Below, piece after piece: positions 14,678 through 23,527 of a DNA stretch of 43,722 nt. The stretch's first letter is position 1, and the number at the start of each line of letters is the position of its first letter. Origin of the DNA: Clostridiales bacterium (GTDB lineage Bacteria; Bacillota; Clostridia; Christensenellales; Aristaeellaceae); assembly GCA_015056155.1 (NCBI GenBank), contig SVGU01000016.1, positions 1 through 43,722 on the forward strand, given 5' to 3'. Position numbers and translations under genes: made by a program. The notes under the pieces were generated by a model, which worked only from the letters and a program-made list of their open reading frames with translations, was not told the DNA's origin and did not search any database.

Positions 14678-15991
14678 ATGGCATACCGCGATATGTATCC
14701 TGCGCAGCCGGATCCCCGGCAAGCACAGCGTTCCGGCATTGCCCGGAGCGCGGTGGTGCTGTGCACGTTCCTGTTCAGCTTCGGTTTCCCCGGCAAGCTT
14801 GCCAATTTTTTCGGCGGCGACCGGATCAGCATGCTCCTGCAGTATGTGCTGTTCGCCGTGCAGATCGTCATCATGCTGATCTCCAGCGGAGACAGCCTCA
14901 TGGACGTCAAGGTGATCGACCTCAAAAAGGAGTTCACGCCCATCTACTTCCTGCTGGGACTGTTCTTTGCGACCTCCATGCTGGTGACGCACGACCTCTC
15001 CTCCCAGCTGATCTCCTGTCTGCGCTTCTCCGTCACCGCCATGTTCGCCATCTCCGTGGTGCAATGGTATGACGTGAAGCAGATCCTGACCTTCACCTAC
15101 TGGGCGCAGTCGGTCATCGTGCTGCTGTGCCTGATGTACATGCTCGCTCTGCCCTCCCAGGCCTTCGCCATGGTGGATGGCGAGCGCAGCTTCATCGGCA
15201 TGTTCCCCGGCAAAAACGTCTGCGGCGCACAGCTCGCCTTCGGCCTGTCGATGCAGGCGGCGCTGCTGCGGCTGCACCTGAACGAAGGCCGGCAGCCCTC
15301 CGCGTTCTTCTATGTGATCCTGCTGCTGCAGCTGCTGATGCTGGTGATGTCCCGCGCGGTCGGCTCGCTGATCTCCGGCGGCGTCCCGGTCGCCTATGTG
15401 CTCCTGAGCCGCGGCAGCCGGGGTCCATTCCGCCGCCTGCCCATCGGCATGCTCTACATCCTTGGCAGCGTCGGCTTCCTGGTGTTCGCGCTGAACCTGA
15501 TGCCCATGCTGGAGCCCGTGCTGGCGATGATCGGCAAGGACGCGACCCTCACCGGCCGCATCCCCATGTGGCAGCAGCACGTCAGCAACCTGCTCTCCAG
15601 CCACACCTTCACCGGCTACGGCTTCGCGATGTTCTGGGAGAACGACCTCGCGGTCGAGGCCTTCCACGCCGCCTTTGATGAGAATTCATGGGCGGGCAGC
15701 ATGACCACCGGCGCCCACAACGAGCTGATCGAGCTCTGGCTGGACGTGGGTCTGATCGGCATGGGCGCGTATTTCTTCATGCTTTGGCGCTCCTTCCGGC
15801 GGATCGGCGGCATGCGAGAGGACGTGTATGCGTTCTGCATCGCGATGATGCTCGGCTTCCTGATCAAGGGCCTGACGGAACGCACCCACAGCACCGCCAG
15901 CTTCTGGACGCTGTACATGTTCCTGAGCTGCGCGCTGGCGCTGAAGGATCAGGCCAGTCAGCAAACGCAGCAGCCGCGGCTGCGGACGTGA
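14678..15991 (+). CDS. O-antigen ligase/polymerase (Wzy)-family protein
   Basis: This polytopic protein of 437 residues, with about ten TM segments, carries the Wzy_C region: GRIPMWQQHVSNLL, then a large loop, then AHNELIELWLDVGLIG, the most conserved stretch of O-antigen polymerases and ligases. In a Gram-positive EPS locus with Wzx and Wzz it should polymerise lipid-linked repeat units outside the membrane. I start it at the ATG at 14678, which has AAAGGAGG 6 bases upstream; the frame is open further upstream but overlaps the VanZ gene without a ribosome site. It is one of two possible roles (polymerase or ligase), and polymerase is the simpler reading because no other candidate is present. 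Confidence 0.85.
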   Translation: MAYRDMYPAQPDPRQAQRSGIARSAVVLCTFLFSFGFPGKLANFFGGDRISMLLQYVLFAVQIVIMLISSGDSLMDVKVIDLKKEFTPIYFLLGLFFATSMLVTHDLSSQLISCLRFSVTAMFAISVVQWYDVKQILTFTYWAQSVIVLLCLMYMLALPSQAFAMVDGERSFIGMFPGKNVCGAQLAFGLSMQAALLRLHLNEGRQPSAFFYVILLLQLLMLVMSRAVGSLISGGVPVAYVLLSRGSRGPFRRLPIGMLYILGSVGFLVFALNLMPMLEPVLAMIGKDATLTGRIPMWQQHVSNLLSSHTFTGYGFAMFWENDLAVEAFHAAFDENSWAGSMTTGAHNELIELWLDVGLIGMGAYFFMLWRSFRRIGGMREDVYAFCIAMMLGFLIKGLTERTHSTASFWTLYMFLSCALALKDQASQQTQQPRLRT

Positions 15992-16010
15992 CACACAAGA
16001 GGTGATGAAC

Positions 16011-17474
16011 ATGCAGGCCCTGCGCAGCAAGCTTGCAGGACTCCTCCGACGTTTCCGGGATGGCTCCCCTGCCGTGAAGGCGTCCATCGCCTACATGATC
16101 TGCACCTTCATGCAGAAGGGCATCTCCATCCTGACCACCCCGATCTACACCCGATTGCTGACCACGGAGGAATACGGCTATTTCAGCGTGTTCAACTCCT
16201 GGCTGGCGGTGGTGAAGATCTTCTCCACGCTGATGCTGGCCGGTACGCTGTACATGCAGGCGCTGGTCAAATTCCAGCATGAGAAGGAGCGGATGACCAG
16301 CGCGGTCGCCGGTCTGGGCACGATGACGACGCTGATCGTCACCGTCGTGTACCTCCTGTTCCGCGAACAGATCAACGCGCTGATGCACGTGGATACGTTC
16401 ATCATGACCTGCATCCTCGTGACCGCGTGGGAGGAGCTGATCCTCGACCTGTGGGCGGTACAGCAACGCGTCGCCTACCGCTACAAGCCGCTGGTCGCCC
16501 TGACGCTGACGACCTCTGTCGTCAAGCCGGTGCTGGGCGTGCTGGCCGTGCTGGCCACCCAGTCCTACAAGGCCGAGGCGCGCATCCTCTCCTCCGTGGC
16601 GGTGGATGTGCTGGCATACAGCTGGTTCTTCATCAGCTTCATCCGGCTGGGCAAGACGCTGTATGACCGGAAATTCTGGAAATACTTCCTCGCCTTCAGC
16701 ATCCCGCTGGTGCCGCATTTCCTCACGCGCATCGTCCTCAACCAGAGCGACAAGCTGATGATCCAGATGCTGGTCGGCCTTGGTCCGGCGGGCATTTACA
16801 ACCTCGCGCATTCCCTTGCATGGATGCTGACGCTGGTGACGCAGGCGCTGCTGAACACGATCAACCCGTGGGTCTTCCAGCGCATCAAGTCGCGGGAGTT
16901 CCCGCAGATCGCCAGCGCCGCCTACATGACTTCCGGCCTCGTGGCCGCAGCCGGACTGGCGCTGACCGCCGTTGCGCCCGAGGTCGTGAGGATCTTTGCG
17001 CCGGTCGAATACCACGAGGCGGTATGGATCATCCCCCCGCTGGTGGCCAGCGTGTACTTCACCTATCTGTACAGCCTTTTCTCCGACTTTGAATACTACT
17101 ACGAAGCCAAGCGCAACATCCTGATCGCGTCCCTGCTTGGCGGCGTACTGAACATCGTGCTGAACTACATCTTCATCCGCCGCTTCGGCTACCTCGCCGC
17201 GGGCTACACGACGCTGGTTTGCTTCGTGTTCCTTGCGGGGGCGCATTTCTGGAGCATGAACCGCCTGCTGGGCAAGAAGGAAGGCGGGATGCGCGTCATC
17301 CGGCTGCGGCCGATGATCCTGCTGTCCGGCGCGTTCCTGCTGGCGCAGGCCGCGTGCATGCTGACCTACCAGCTGCCGCTGCTGCGGTACGCGCTCGTGC
17401 TGGCGGGCTGCTGCATCGCCGTATGGCAGCGGAAACGGATCCTCACTCCGCTGCTGGCGCTGCGGAACAAGTAA
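16011..17474 (+). CDS. Wzx-type oligosaccharide flippase
   Basis: This 487-residue protein of the MOP/polysaccharide-synthase family has about 12-14 TM segments. The N-terminal stretch (KASIAYMICTFMQKGISILT, then TPIYTRLLTTEEYGYFS) is the classic flippase start, and IPLVPHFLTRIVLNQSDKLM and GPAGIYNLAHSL are also typical. It should turn undecaprenyl-PP-linked repeat units to the outer face. Three in-frame starts lie close together (GTG 16002, ATG 16005, ATG 16011); the last has the best spacing from AGAGGTG and is used. A helical, basic C-terminus ends the protein. It lies directly between polymerase and glycosyltransferase genes, as in other Wzx/Wzy-dependent loci. Confidence 0.9.
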   Translation: MQALRSKLAGLLRRFRDGSPAVKASIAYMICTFMQKGISILTTPIYTRLLTTEEYGYFSVFNSWLAVVKIFSTLMLAGTLYMQALVKFQHEKERMTSAVAGLGTMTTLIVTVVYLLFREQINALMHVDTFIMTCILVTAWEELILDLWAVQQRVAYRYKPLVALTLTTSVVKPVLGVLAVLATQSYKAEARILSSVAVDVLAYSWFFISFIRLGKTLYDRKFWKYFLAFSIPLVPHFLTRIVLNQSDKLMIQMLVGLGPAGIYNLAHSLAWMLTLVTQALLNTINPWVFQRIKSREFPQIASAAYMTSGLVAAAGLALTAVAPEVVRIFAPVEYHEAVWIIPPLVASVYFTYLYSLFSDFEYYYEAKRNILIASLLGGVLNIVLNYIFIRRFGYLAAGYTTLVCFVFLAGAHFWSMNRLLGKKEGGMRVIRLRPMILLSGAFLLAQAACMLTYQLPLLRYALVLAGCCIAVWQRKRILTPLLALRNK

Positions 17475-17498
17475 ACATAAGGAAGGGAGCCCTTTCAG

Positions 17499-18317
17499 AT
17501 GAGCAGTTGGAAATCACGCCTTACCTCCGCCGGCAAGAAGCTCTACTGGAAGGGCTTCAATCTGTTGCACGAAAAGACGTGGAACGCCCACGGCTATCCC
17601 GTGCACTACCTGTACCGGAAGGGCACGTCCGACACGCTGGTCGTCGTCTTCTCGGCCTATGCGTCCGGTCTGCGCCCCACGTACAACTATGTCCGCACGC
17701 TGTGGAAGGCGACCGATGCGCACCTGCTGTACATCAAGGATGACTTCGTCGATCTGCCCTCCGGCGGCGGCTACTACATCGGAAAAGGCGGCGATACCCA
17801 CGGGCTGGATGCGGTCTGCTCGCTGATCACGGAGATTCGCAGGCGCGCCGGCGTCAGGCATGTCGTCGGCGTCGGCTCCAGCAAGGGCGGCACCGCCGCG
17901 CTCATCTTCGGCATGAAGCTGTCCTTCGATGCGCTGATCATCGGCGCATGCCAGTACTACATCGGCGCCTACATGCAGGAGCACAAGCCGGATTCCCTCG
18001 CGCTGCTGGTCAGCAGCGGCAAGCCGACCGCAGAGGATATCGCCCGGCTTGACAGCGTTGCCCCCCGCGCGGTCGGGGAATGCGCCTCGCCTGCCCCGGT
18101 CGTCTACCTGCACTATTCCGACCAGGAGCACACCTATCAGGAGCACATCGTCGATCTCCTGCACGACCTGCGCCGCAGGGGCGTCACCGTCCACGAGGAT
18201 GTGGGCAGCTACGAAAAGCACACGGATGTATCCATCTACTATGTCCCCTACCTGCAGCGGACGCTGCCGGAGGTTCTGAAGGCCTGCAAAGGAGGCGCAC
18301 ACGATGAGCAGCCCTGA
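17499..18317 (+). CDS. Alpha/beta-hydrolase-fold protein with GSSKG elbow (capsule-locus type)
   Basis: This 272-residue protein has an alpha/beta-hydrolase-like core: strand TLVVVFSAY (about 46-54), then a nucleophile elbow HVVGVGSSKGGTAALIFG with S128, a later acidic stretch (HYSDQEHTYQEH) and a possible catalytic His in SYEKHTD. Related GSSKGG proteins occur in capsule loci (XcbB/CpsF-like), and Asp2 of the accessory Sec system, which O-acetylates glycans, has a similar arrangement. It may acylate or deacylate the polymer or intermediate, but the closest family cannot be fixed from sequence reading alone. No signal peptide is evident, so it is probably cytoplasmic. It has a good GGAAGGGAG site, and its 3' end overlaps the next gene by 14 bases. 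Confidence 0.65.
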   Translation: MSSWKSRLTSAGKKLYWKGFNLLHEKTWNAHGYPVHYLYRKGTSDTLVVVFSAYASGLRPTYNYVRTLWKATDAHLLYIKDDFVDLPSGGGYYIGKGGDTHGLDAVCSLITEIRRRAGVRHVVGVGSSKGGTAALIFGMKLSFDALIIGACQYYIGAYMQEHKPDSLALLVSSGKPTAEDIARLDSVAPRAVGECASPAPVVYLHYSDQEHTYQEHIVDLLHDLRRRGVTVHEDVGSYEKHTDVSIYYVPYLQRTLPEVLKACKGGAHDEQP

Positions 18318-19359
18318 AATGATCAGCGTCGTCGTTCCGGTATACAACATGGGCGACAGCCTGGAAAAGTGCGTACAGTCCGTACTGACGCAGGAGGACG
18401 CTGCGTTCGAGGTCATTCTGGTGGACGACGGCTCCACGGATGACAGTTGGGAGCGCTGCCTCCGCCTGCAGGCGCAGGACAACCGCGTCCGCGCCTTCCA
18501 CACCGAAAACCGCGGCTCCGGCCCCGCCCGCAACCACGGCATCGAACAGGCCACCGGCCGCTATGTCTACTTCCCCGATGCAGATGATGAGCTGGCCCCG
18601 ATGGCGCTCCACCGCATGGCCGAGGCTGTCCGGGAGAGCGGCGCCGACCTGCTCGTCTTCGGCTATCAGGTGCTGGACGACGCCGGTCAGGTCCGCCGGC
18701 ACAAGACCTACCCAGCCTTCGTCCGGGACGGCGAGAGCATCCGCCAGGATTACGGCGACTATGCGGGGCTGAAGACGAAATACGGCATTCAGGGCGCGCC
18801 GTGGAACAAGATGTTCGACCTTGAGGTCATCCGCGAAAAGGGCGTGGAGTATCCGCCCCTGCGCCGCCATCAGGACGAGGGCTTCATCGCCCGGTACATG
18901 TGCCACGCCAAGCGCGTGCAGTTCATCGAGGACACGCTGTACACCCACTACCAGAACACCTACGCGCTGGAGTGGAAGAAGTTCCCCGTGGACTACGCGG
19001 ACATCGTCCGGGCGCTTTACGCCACGCGGCAGGAGACCATCCTCGCCTGGAACCCCAAGGATCTCCGCACGCAGCAGGTCATCCGGGAGGAGCTGGTGGA
19101 CAACCTCGTCAAGGCGCTGGAGCTCACCTTCTCCCCCAAGCACCACATGACCGGCGGGGAACGCCGGGACTTTGTAAAGAAGCACGTGGAGGGCTCCGGC
19201 ATCTGCGATTTCGAGATCTACGGGGATTACAGCAGCTACAAGAAGGTGCTGCTGCACCTCTTCCGGCGCAGGCTGTATCGTCCGGCGCTGGCCGTAATGA
19301 AGCTGAAAACCATCGCCGATCGGCGCGGATTTGACAAAATGAGCAAGAAATATCGCTGA
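18304..19359 (+). CDS. GT2-family glycosyltransferase
   Basis: This 351-residue GT-A enzyme has the usual N-terminal order: ISVVVPVYNMGDSLEKCVQS, VDDGSTDDSWE, NRGSGPARNHGIE, and the metal-binding DADD at residues 92-95. A conserved acidic stretch (HQDEGFIARYM) serves as the expected acceptor or base site. It should add a sugar to the lipid-linked repeat unit on the cytoplasmic side. The ATG at 18304 lies in the 3' end of the hydrolase gene, and AGGAGG is 7 bases upstream. Sugar donor and linkage are unknown. Confidence 0.9.
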   Translation: MSSPEMISVVVPVYNMGDSLEKCVQSVLTQEDAAFEVILVDDGSTDDSWERCLRLQAQDNRVRAFHTENRGSGPARNHGIEQATGRYVYFPDADDELAPMALHRMAEAVRESGADLLVFGYQVLDDAGQVRRHKTYPAFVRDGESIRQDYGDYAGLKTKYGIQGAPWNKMFDLEVIREKGVEYPPLRRHQDEGFIARYMCHAKRVQFIEDTLYTHYQNTYALEWKKFPVDYADIVRALYATRQETILAWNPKDLRTQQVIREELVDNLVKALELTFSPKHHMTGGERRDFVKKHVEGSGICDFEIYGDYSSYKKVLLHLFRRRLYRPALAVMKLKTIADRRGFDKMSKKYR

Positions 19360-19423
19360 CCGGCGTATATATATCTGACAGAGAAACATAACTTCCCCGC
19401 GAAGCAGAAAAGGAGCGGAGCAC

Positions 19424-20179
19424 ATGATCTACTTTGGCGTGACCCTCAGATCAAAGGCCGCATCGAAGAACTGGGCGCATGTCGTGGCCGATTTCAACCG
19501 GACGCTGTATTCGATCTACCGGCAGACGGACCCGGATTTCCGCGTGATCGTCGCCTGTCACGATTTGCCCGAGCTGGACAGGGAATATGACGAGCGCGTG
19601 GAGTTCCTTCAGACGGACGTGCCCGTTCCGACGACCTCGCTGGAGATGATGCAGGACAAGGGCTACAAGCTGTCCATGATCGGCAAGCGCATCCGCGAGC
19701 TGGGCGGCGGCTACACGATGATCGTCGATGCGGACGACCTCGTGTCCAACCGCATCGCCGCCTATGTGAACGCCCATCCCGGCAAGCACGGCTTCGTATC
19801 CCGCCACGGCTACATCTTCAATCAGGGAGAGACCTGGTGCCGCAAGGCGCTGCAGCCCGATCAGGTCTGCGGCTCCTGCCTGATCGTGCATTACGGCGCG
19901 GATGATCTCCCGTCCGTGCTGCCGCCCGCGCCCTCCAGCCCCGAGGGAAAGGACTTCATCCTCCGCAAGCCCCACCCCTCCATCCGCCCCTACCTGCAGG
20001 AGCACGGCCGCCCGCTTTCCCGCATCCCCTTCCCCACCACGGTTTATATGCGCAACACCGGCGACAACCACTCCATGCTGGCCGGCGGCCGTCTGGGCCT
20101 CAAGCGCCGCCTGGAGCAGGCGCTGCACCGGAAGATCGCCGTGGAGCGCATCGCGGATGAATTCAACCTGTATCTGTGA
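19424..20179 (+). CDS. Putative GT-A glycosyltransferase (rhamnosyltransferase-like)
   Basis: This 251-residue protein starts with YFGVTLRSKAASKNWAHV, continues with TLYSIYRQTDPDFRVIVACH, and has the metal-binding segment YTMIVDADDLVSNRIA (DADD at 102-105). The layout resembles a group of putative rhamnosyltransferases and short GT-A enzymes that lack the usual DDGS stretch of GT2. A C-terminal motif TGDNHSM may bind acceptor or nucleotide. It follows the GT2 gene after 64 bases containing an AT-rich run (TATATATA), and has an AAAAGGAG site. Transferase fold is likely; donor is unknown. Confidence 0.7.
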   Translation: MIYFGVTLRSKAASKNWAHVVADFNRTLYSIYRQTDPDFRVIVACHDLPELDREYDERVEFLQTDVPVPTTSLEMMQDKGYKLSMIGKRIRELGGGYTMIVDADDLVSNRIAAYVNAHPGKHGFVSRHGYIFNQGETWCRKALQPDQVCGSCLIVHYGADDLPSVLPPAPSSPEGKDFILRKPHPSIRPYLQEHGRPLSRIPFPTTVYMRNTGDNHSMLAGGRLGLKRRLEQALHRKIAVERIADEFNLYL

Positions 20180-20193
20180 GGCAGGTGACGGCG

Positions 20194-21183
20194 ATGAAGA
20201 AGCGCTTCGAGCTGCTGGATCTGCTGCGGGTCGCGGCGATCCTGCTGGTGCTCAATTCCCACTTTGACACGCTGTATCCGATCCCCGCGCTGGCCACCGG
20301 CGGCGCCGCGGGAAACGGCCTGTTCTTCATCCTCAGCGGCTACTGCCTGACGCTCAGGCCGGGCTTTGGGCAGCACATGCTGCGCCGGTTCGTCCGGCTG
20401 TATCCGGGCGTGCTGATCTCCTTCGGGATCCAGCTGCTGCTGGGGCTCAAAAGGATCACCGGCGCCGCTGACGCCTTCAGCCAGCTGGTCTGGCCGACCG
20501 CGTTCTGGTTCGTCGGCGCGATCATCCTGTTCGACGCGCTCCTCTGGTGGCTGAACCGGCTGCGCTTCACGGAGCACTTCGGCCTGTTCTCGCTGGCGAT
20601 GCTCGCGCTGTATTTCGCGGCCTACTTCCTCGTTGTGGACAGGACGAAATGGAGCGTGGAGGAGGCCGGTCTGGCCACGCCCGGTCAGGCCTTCAAGCTG
20701 ATCTACTGCTTCTACATTTACGCCCTGGGATACTATGTGAAGCAGAAGGGCGTTCCGGGCTGGTTCTCCCGCCGGGCCGCGCTCGCGACCGCCGCTGCGG
20801 CCGTCATGTTCGTCGGCTCCTTCGCCTTCAAGCTGATCCTGGTGAAATGGCCGTCGACGATGCCGCTGCAGTTCCTGACGCAGTTCATGGTGACTGCCTT
20901 TGCGCTGGGTGCGCTCTTCACTGCGCTGAGCTTCGAGGATGCATACCGGGCGCTTCTCCCCGGCGGGCTCCGGAAGGCAGTGACCGCACTGTCCGCCGTG
21001 TCGCTGGAAATGTATCTGGTGCAGTTCCCGGTGATCAGCCTGTGCGGGGCTGTTTCGTTCCCTCTGAATGTGGTGCTGGCCGTATGCGCCACCACCCTGC
21101 TCGCCTTCCTGCTGCATGCCGCGGACGACCGCATTTTCCGCCTCGCCGATGCAGCGATCACCAAACCGACCAAAGCAAGCTGA
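20194..21183 (+). CDS. Acyltransferase-3 family membrane protein
   Basis: This 329-residue protein with about ten TM segments has the acyltransferase-3 start: FELLDLLRVAAILLVLNSHF, where the His that follows the first TM is the conserved catalytic-type residue, then NGLFFILSGYCLT. These enzymes add acetyl or other acyl groups to sugars at the membrane. I begin it at ATG 20194 with AGGTGA 5 bases upstream; an earlier in-frame GTG (20176) overlaps the preceding gene and lacks spacing. In this operon it should decorate the repeat unit. It ends 10 bases before hddA. Confidence 0.87.
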   Translation: MKKRFELLDLLRVAAILLVLNSHFDTLYPIPALATGGAAGNGLFFILSGYCLTLRPGFGQHMLRRFVRLYPGVLISFGIQLLLGLKRITGAADAFSQLVWPTAFWFVGAIILFDALLWWLNRLRFTEHFGLFSLAMLALYFAAYFLVVDRTKWSVEEAGLATPGQAFKLIYCFYIYALGYYVKQKGVPGWFSRRAALATAAAAVMFVGSFAFKLILVKWPSTMPLQFLTQFMVTAFALGALFTALSFEDAYRALLPGGLRKAVTALSAVSLEMYLVQFPVISLCGAVSFPLNVVLAVCATTLLAFLLHAADDRIFRLADAAITKPTKAS

Positions 21184-21193
21184 GGATTGACCG

Positions 21194-22177
21194 ATGATCA
21201 TCACGAAAACGCCCTTCCGCATGTCCTTTTTCGGCGGCGGAACCGATATGGAAGCCTACTTCCGGGAAAACGGCGGCGCGGTGCTGTCCGCGACCTTCGA
21301 CAAGTACTGCTATGTGCAGGTGCGCCAGCTGCCGAAGTTCTTTGAGTATTCCTCCGAGCTGATCTACTCCCGCACCGAGCGCGTGAAGTCCGTCGAGGAC
21401 ATCGAGCACCCGCTGATCCGCAACGCCATGCAGATGCTCGGCATGTCCGACCTGCGCGTGACCTACGACGCAGACCTCCCCGCCCGCTCCGGCCTGGGTA
21501 CGTCCAGCTCCTTCGCAGTCGGCATGCTCAGCGCCTTCTACGCCCTCAAGGGGCAGTATGTGGACAAGCAGAAGCTCGCGGACGACGCGATCTATCTCGA
21601 GCGCGTGCTGTGCCGGGAGGCCGGCGGCTGGCAGGACCAGATCGCCGCTGCCTTCGGAGGACTGAACCGCATCGACTTCGGCGAGCACGGCTACACCGTG
21701 CACCCGCTGATCATCTCCCGCGAGCGCCGGCAACAGCTCAACGACCGGCTGCTGATGTACTTCACCGGCTTCACGCGCCTGTCCAGCGAGGTGCAGAAGG
21801 ACAACGCCGCTTCCTCCACCGCCAACCGCAACGCCATCCTCCGGGAGATGCACCAGCTGGTGGACGAGGCGCAGTCCGCTCTCACCAACGTCAGTGGCAG
21901 CCTCGACGAATTCGGCCGCCTGCTGGACTACACCTGGCGGCTGAAGCGCCAGACCGGCTCCCGCATCAGCACGAACAGCATCGACGAGATGTACGCCCGC
22001 GGCGTGCAGGCAGGCGCGCTGGGCGGCAAGCTGCTGGGCGCGGGCAGCGGCGGCTTCCTGATCTTCTATGTGCAGCCGGAGAAGCGCGAGGCCGTCCGGC
22101 AGGCCATGTCCGACCTGCTGGAGATCCCCTTCTCCTTCGAGGAGAACGGCTCGCAGGTGCTGTACTACCGTTCGTAA
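21194..22177 (+). CDS. hddA: D-glycero-D-manno-heptose 7-phosphate kinase
   Basis: This GHMP-family sugar kinase of 327 residues begins ITKTPFRMSFFGGGTDMEAY, the typical start of HddA. The ATP loop is LPARSGLGTSSSFAVGML (about 95-112) and the C-terminal motif is GGKLLGAGSGGFLIFY. HddA phosphorylates heptose 7-phosphate at C1 to the alpha-1,7-bisphosphate. It is followed by the HddC-GmhB fusion and gmhA, so all steps from sedoheptulose 7-phosphate to GDP-D-glycero-alpha-D-manno-heptose are present. The ATG at 21194 has a modest GAGGA site. Some relatives are fucokinase- or galactokinase-like, but the neighbours settle the role. Confidence 0.88.
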   Translation: MIITKTPFRMSFFGGGTDMEAYFRENGGAVLSATFDKYCYVQVRQLPKFFEYSSELIYSRTERVKSVEDIEHPLIRNAMQMLGMSDLRVTYDADLPARSGLGTSSSFAVGMLSAFYALKGQYVDKQKLADDAIYLERVLCREAGGWQDQIAAAFGGLNRIDFGEHGYTVHPLIISRERRQQLNDRLLMYFTGFTRLSSEVQKDNAASSTANRNAILREMHQLVDEAQSALTNVSGSLDEFGRLLDYTWRLKRQTGSRISTNSIDEMYARGVQAGALGGKLLGAGSGGFLIFYVQPEKREAVRQAMSDLLEIPFSFEENGSQVLYYRS

Positions 22178-22189
22178 AGGAGAAAAGAC

Positions 22190-23497
22190 GTGAAAGCAGT
22201 CATCATGGCCGGCGGCCGGGGCACGCGCCTGAGCGAGATCGCCCGGGATATCCCCAAGCCCATGGTCCCCGTGGGCGGCATGCCCGTGCTGGAGTATGAG
22301 ATCGGGATGCTGCGGGAGCAGGGCTTCACGGAGATCATTATGACCCTGGGCCATCTGGGCAGCGTCATCATGGACTATTTCGGCGACGGCTCCGGCGTCT
22401 CCCCCGCCACGGGGAAGCCCTTTGGGGTGCAGATCGAGTATTTCGTGGAGGAGACGCCGCTGGGCAACGCGGGAGCGCTCCTCCTGCTGCGCGACCGGCT
22501 CGGCGAGGATTTCCTGCTCCTCAACGGCGACGTGGTCTTCAGCGCCGATCTGCGCCGGATGGTCGCCTTTCACCGGGAGAAGCATGCGCTGGCGACCCTC
22601 TTCGTCCACCCGAACAGCCACCCTTACGACAGCGGCCTGCTGATCGAACGTGAGGACGGCGCGGTTCTCGAGTGGCTGACCAAGGAGGCCGCCCGACCGG
22701 AATTCTACCACAACACGGTCAACGCCGGGCTGCATGTGCTGAACATCCGCGTGATCGACGACCTGCTGGCCGCCGGTGCAGCCGGAAAGCTCGATCTGGA
22801 CCGGCAGGTGCTCCGCCCGCTGGCCGGGACGGGAACGATGTTCTGCTACCACAGCCCGGAATACGTCAAGGACATGGGAACGCCCGACCGGCTGGCGGCC
22901 GTGCGGCGCGATTTCGCTTCCGGGCGCGTGCAGTCCAGCGCGCTGACCCACCCGCAGAAGGCCGTCTTCCTCGACCGGGACGGCACGATCAACGAATATG
23001 TCGGCTTCCTCCGCCGGGCTGAGGAGCTGCGGCTGATCGACGGCGCGGCAGAGGCGATCCGAAAGATCAACGACAGCGGCTACCTCGCCATCGTCGTGAC
23101 CAATCAGCCCGTCATCGCCCGGGGCGAAACGAGCTTTGAGCAGCTGGACGAGATCCACCGCAAGCTGGAGACCCTGCTGGGACACGAGGGCGCCTATGTG
23201 GACGACCTGTTCTTCTGCCCCCACCACCCGGACGCAGGCTACCCCGGCGAGCGCCCGGAGTACAAGATCCCCTGCGAGTGCCGCAAGCCGCAGCCCGGCA
23301 TGCTCCTCGCCGCAGCAAAAAAGTACAACATCGACCTGTCAAAGTCGTGGATGGTCGGCGACAGCGGCCGCGATGTGCAGGCCGGACAGAACGCCTCCTG
23401 CCGCACCGCGCTGATCGGCGATGGCGAATACGGACAGACACTCCGGGTCGATTCGCTCCTGGATTTTGCCAACCGGCTCCCCGACCTGACCGAGTGA
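22190..23497 (+). CDS. HddC-GmhB fusion: heptose-1-P guanylyltransferase and heptose-bisphosphate phosphatase
   Basis: This 435-residue protein joins two enzymes of the GDP-heptose pathway. Residues 1 to about 230 are a nucleotidyltransferase (AVIMAGGRGTRLSEIARDIP, then KPMVPVGG, and LNGDVV as the metal site), matching HddC. Residues about 258-435 are a HAD phosphatase of the GmhB type: FLDRDGTINEYVG with the nucleophilic Asp, VTNQPVIARGE, a zinc cluster CPHHPD...CECRKP, and MVGDSGRDVQAG. GmhB removes the C7 phosphate of the bisphosphate, and HddC then transfers GMP. The order in the chain is the reverse of the order of reactions. The start is GTG at 22190 with AAAGGAG upstream. The nucleotide (GTP) is inferred from the HddA/HddC context. 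Confidence 0.88.
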   Translation: MKAVIMAGGRGTRLSEIARDIPKPMVPVGGMPVLEYEIGMLREQGFTEIIMTLGHLGSVIMDYFGDGSGVSPATGKPFGVQIEYFVEETPLGNAGALLLLRDRLGEDFLLLNGDVVFSADLRRMVAFHREKHALATLFVHPNSHPYDSGLLIEREDGAVLEWLTKEAARPEFYHNTVNAGLHVLNIRVIDDLLAAGAAGKLDLDRQVLRPLAGTGTMFCYHSPEYVKDMGTPDRLAAVRRDFASGRVQSSALTHPQKAVFLDRDGTINEYVGFLRRAEELRLIDGAAEAIRKINDSGYLAIVVTNQPVIARGETSFEQLDEIHRKLETLLGHEGAYVDDLFFCPHHPDAGYPGERPEYKIPCECRKPQPGMLLAAAKKYNIDLSKSWMVGDSGRDVQAGQNASCRTALIGDGEYGQTLRVDSLLDFANRLPDLTE

Positions 23498-23527
23498 CCC
23501 CCGACGCATAACGAAAGGATGAACCCC

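Noticed and set aside
19360..19423. An internal promoter in the AT-rich run before the second GT-A gene
   Set aside because: A TTGACA near 19327 and TATATATA after 19365 are not at promoter spacing, so no promoter was called.
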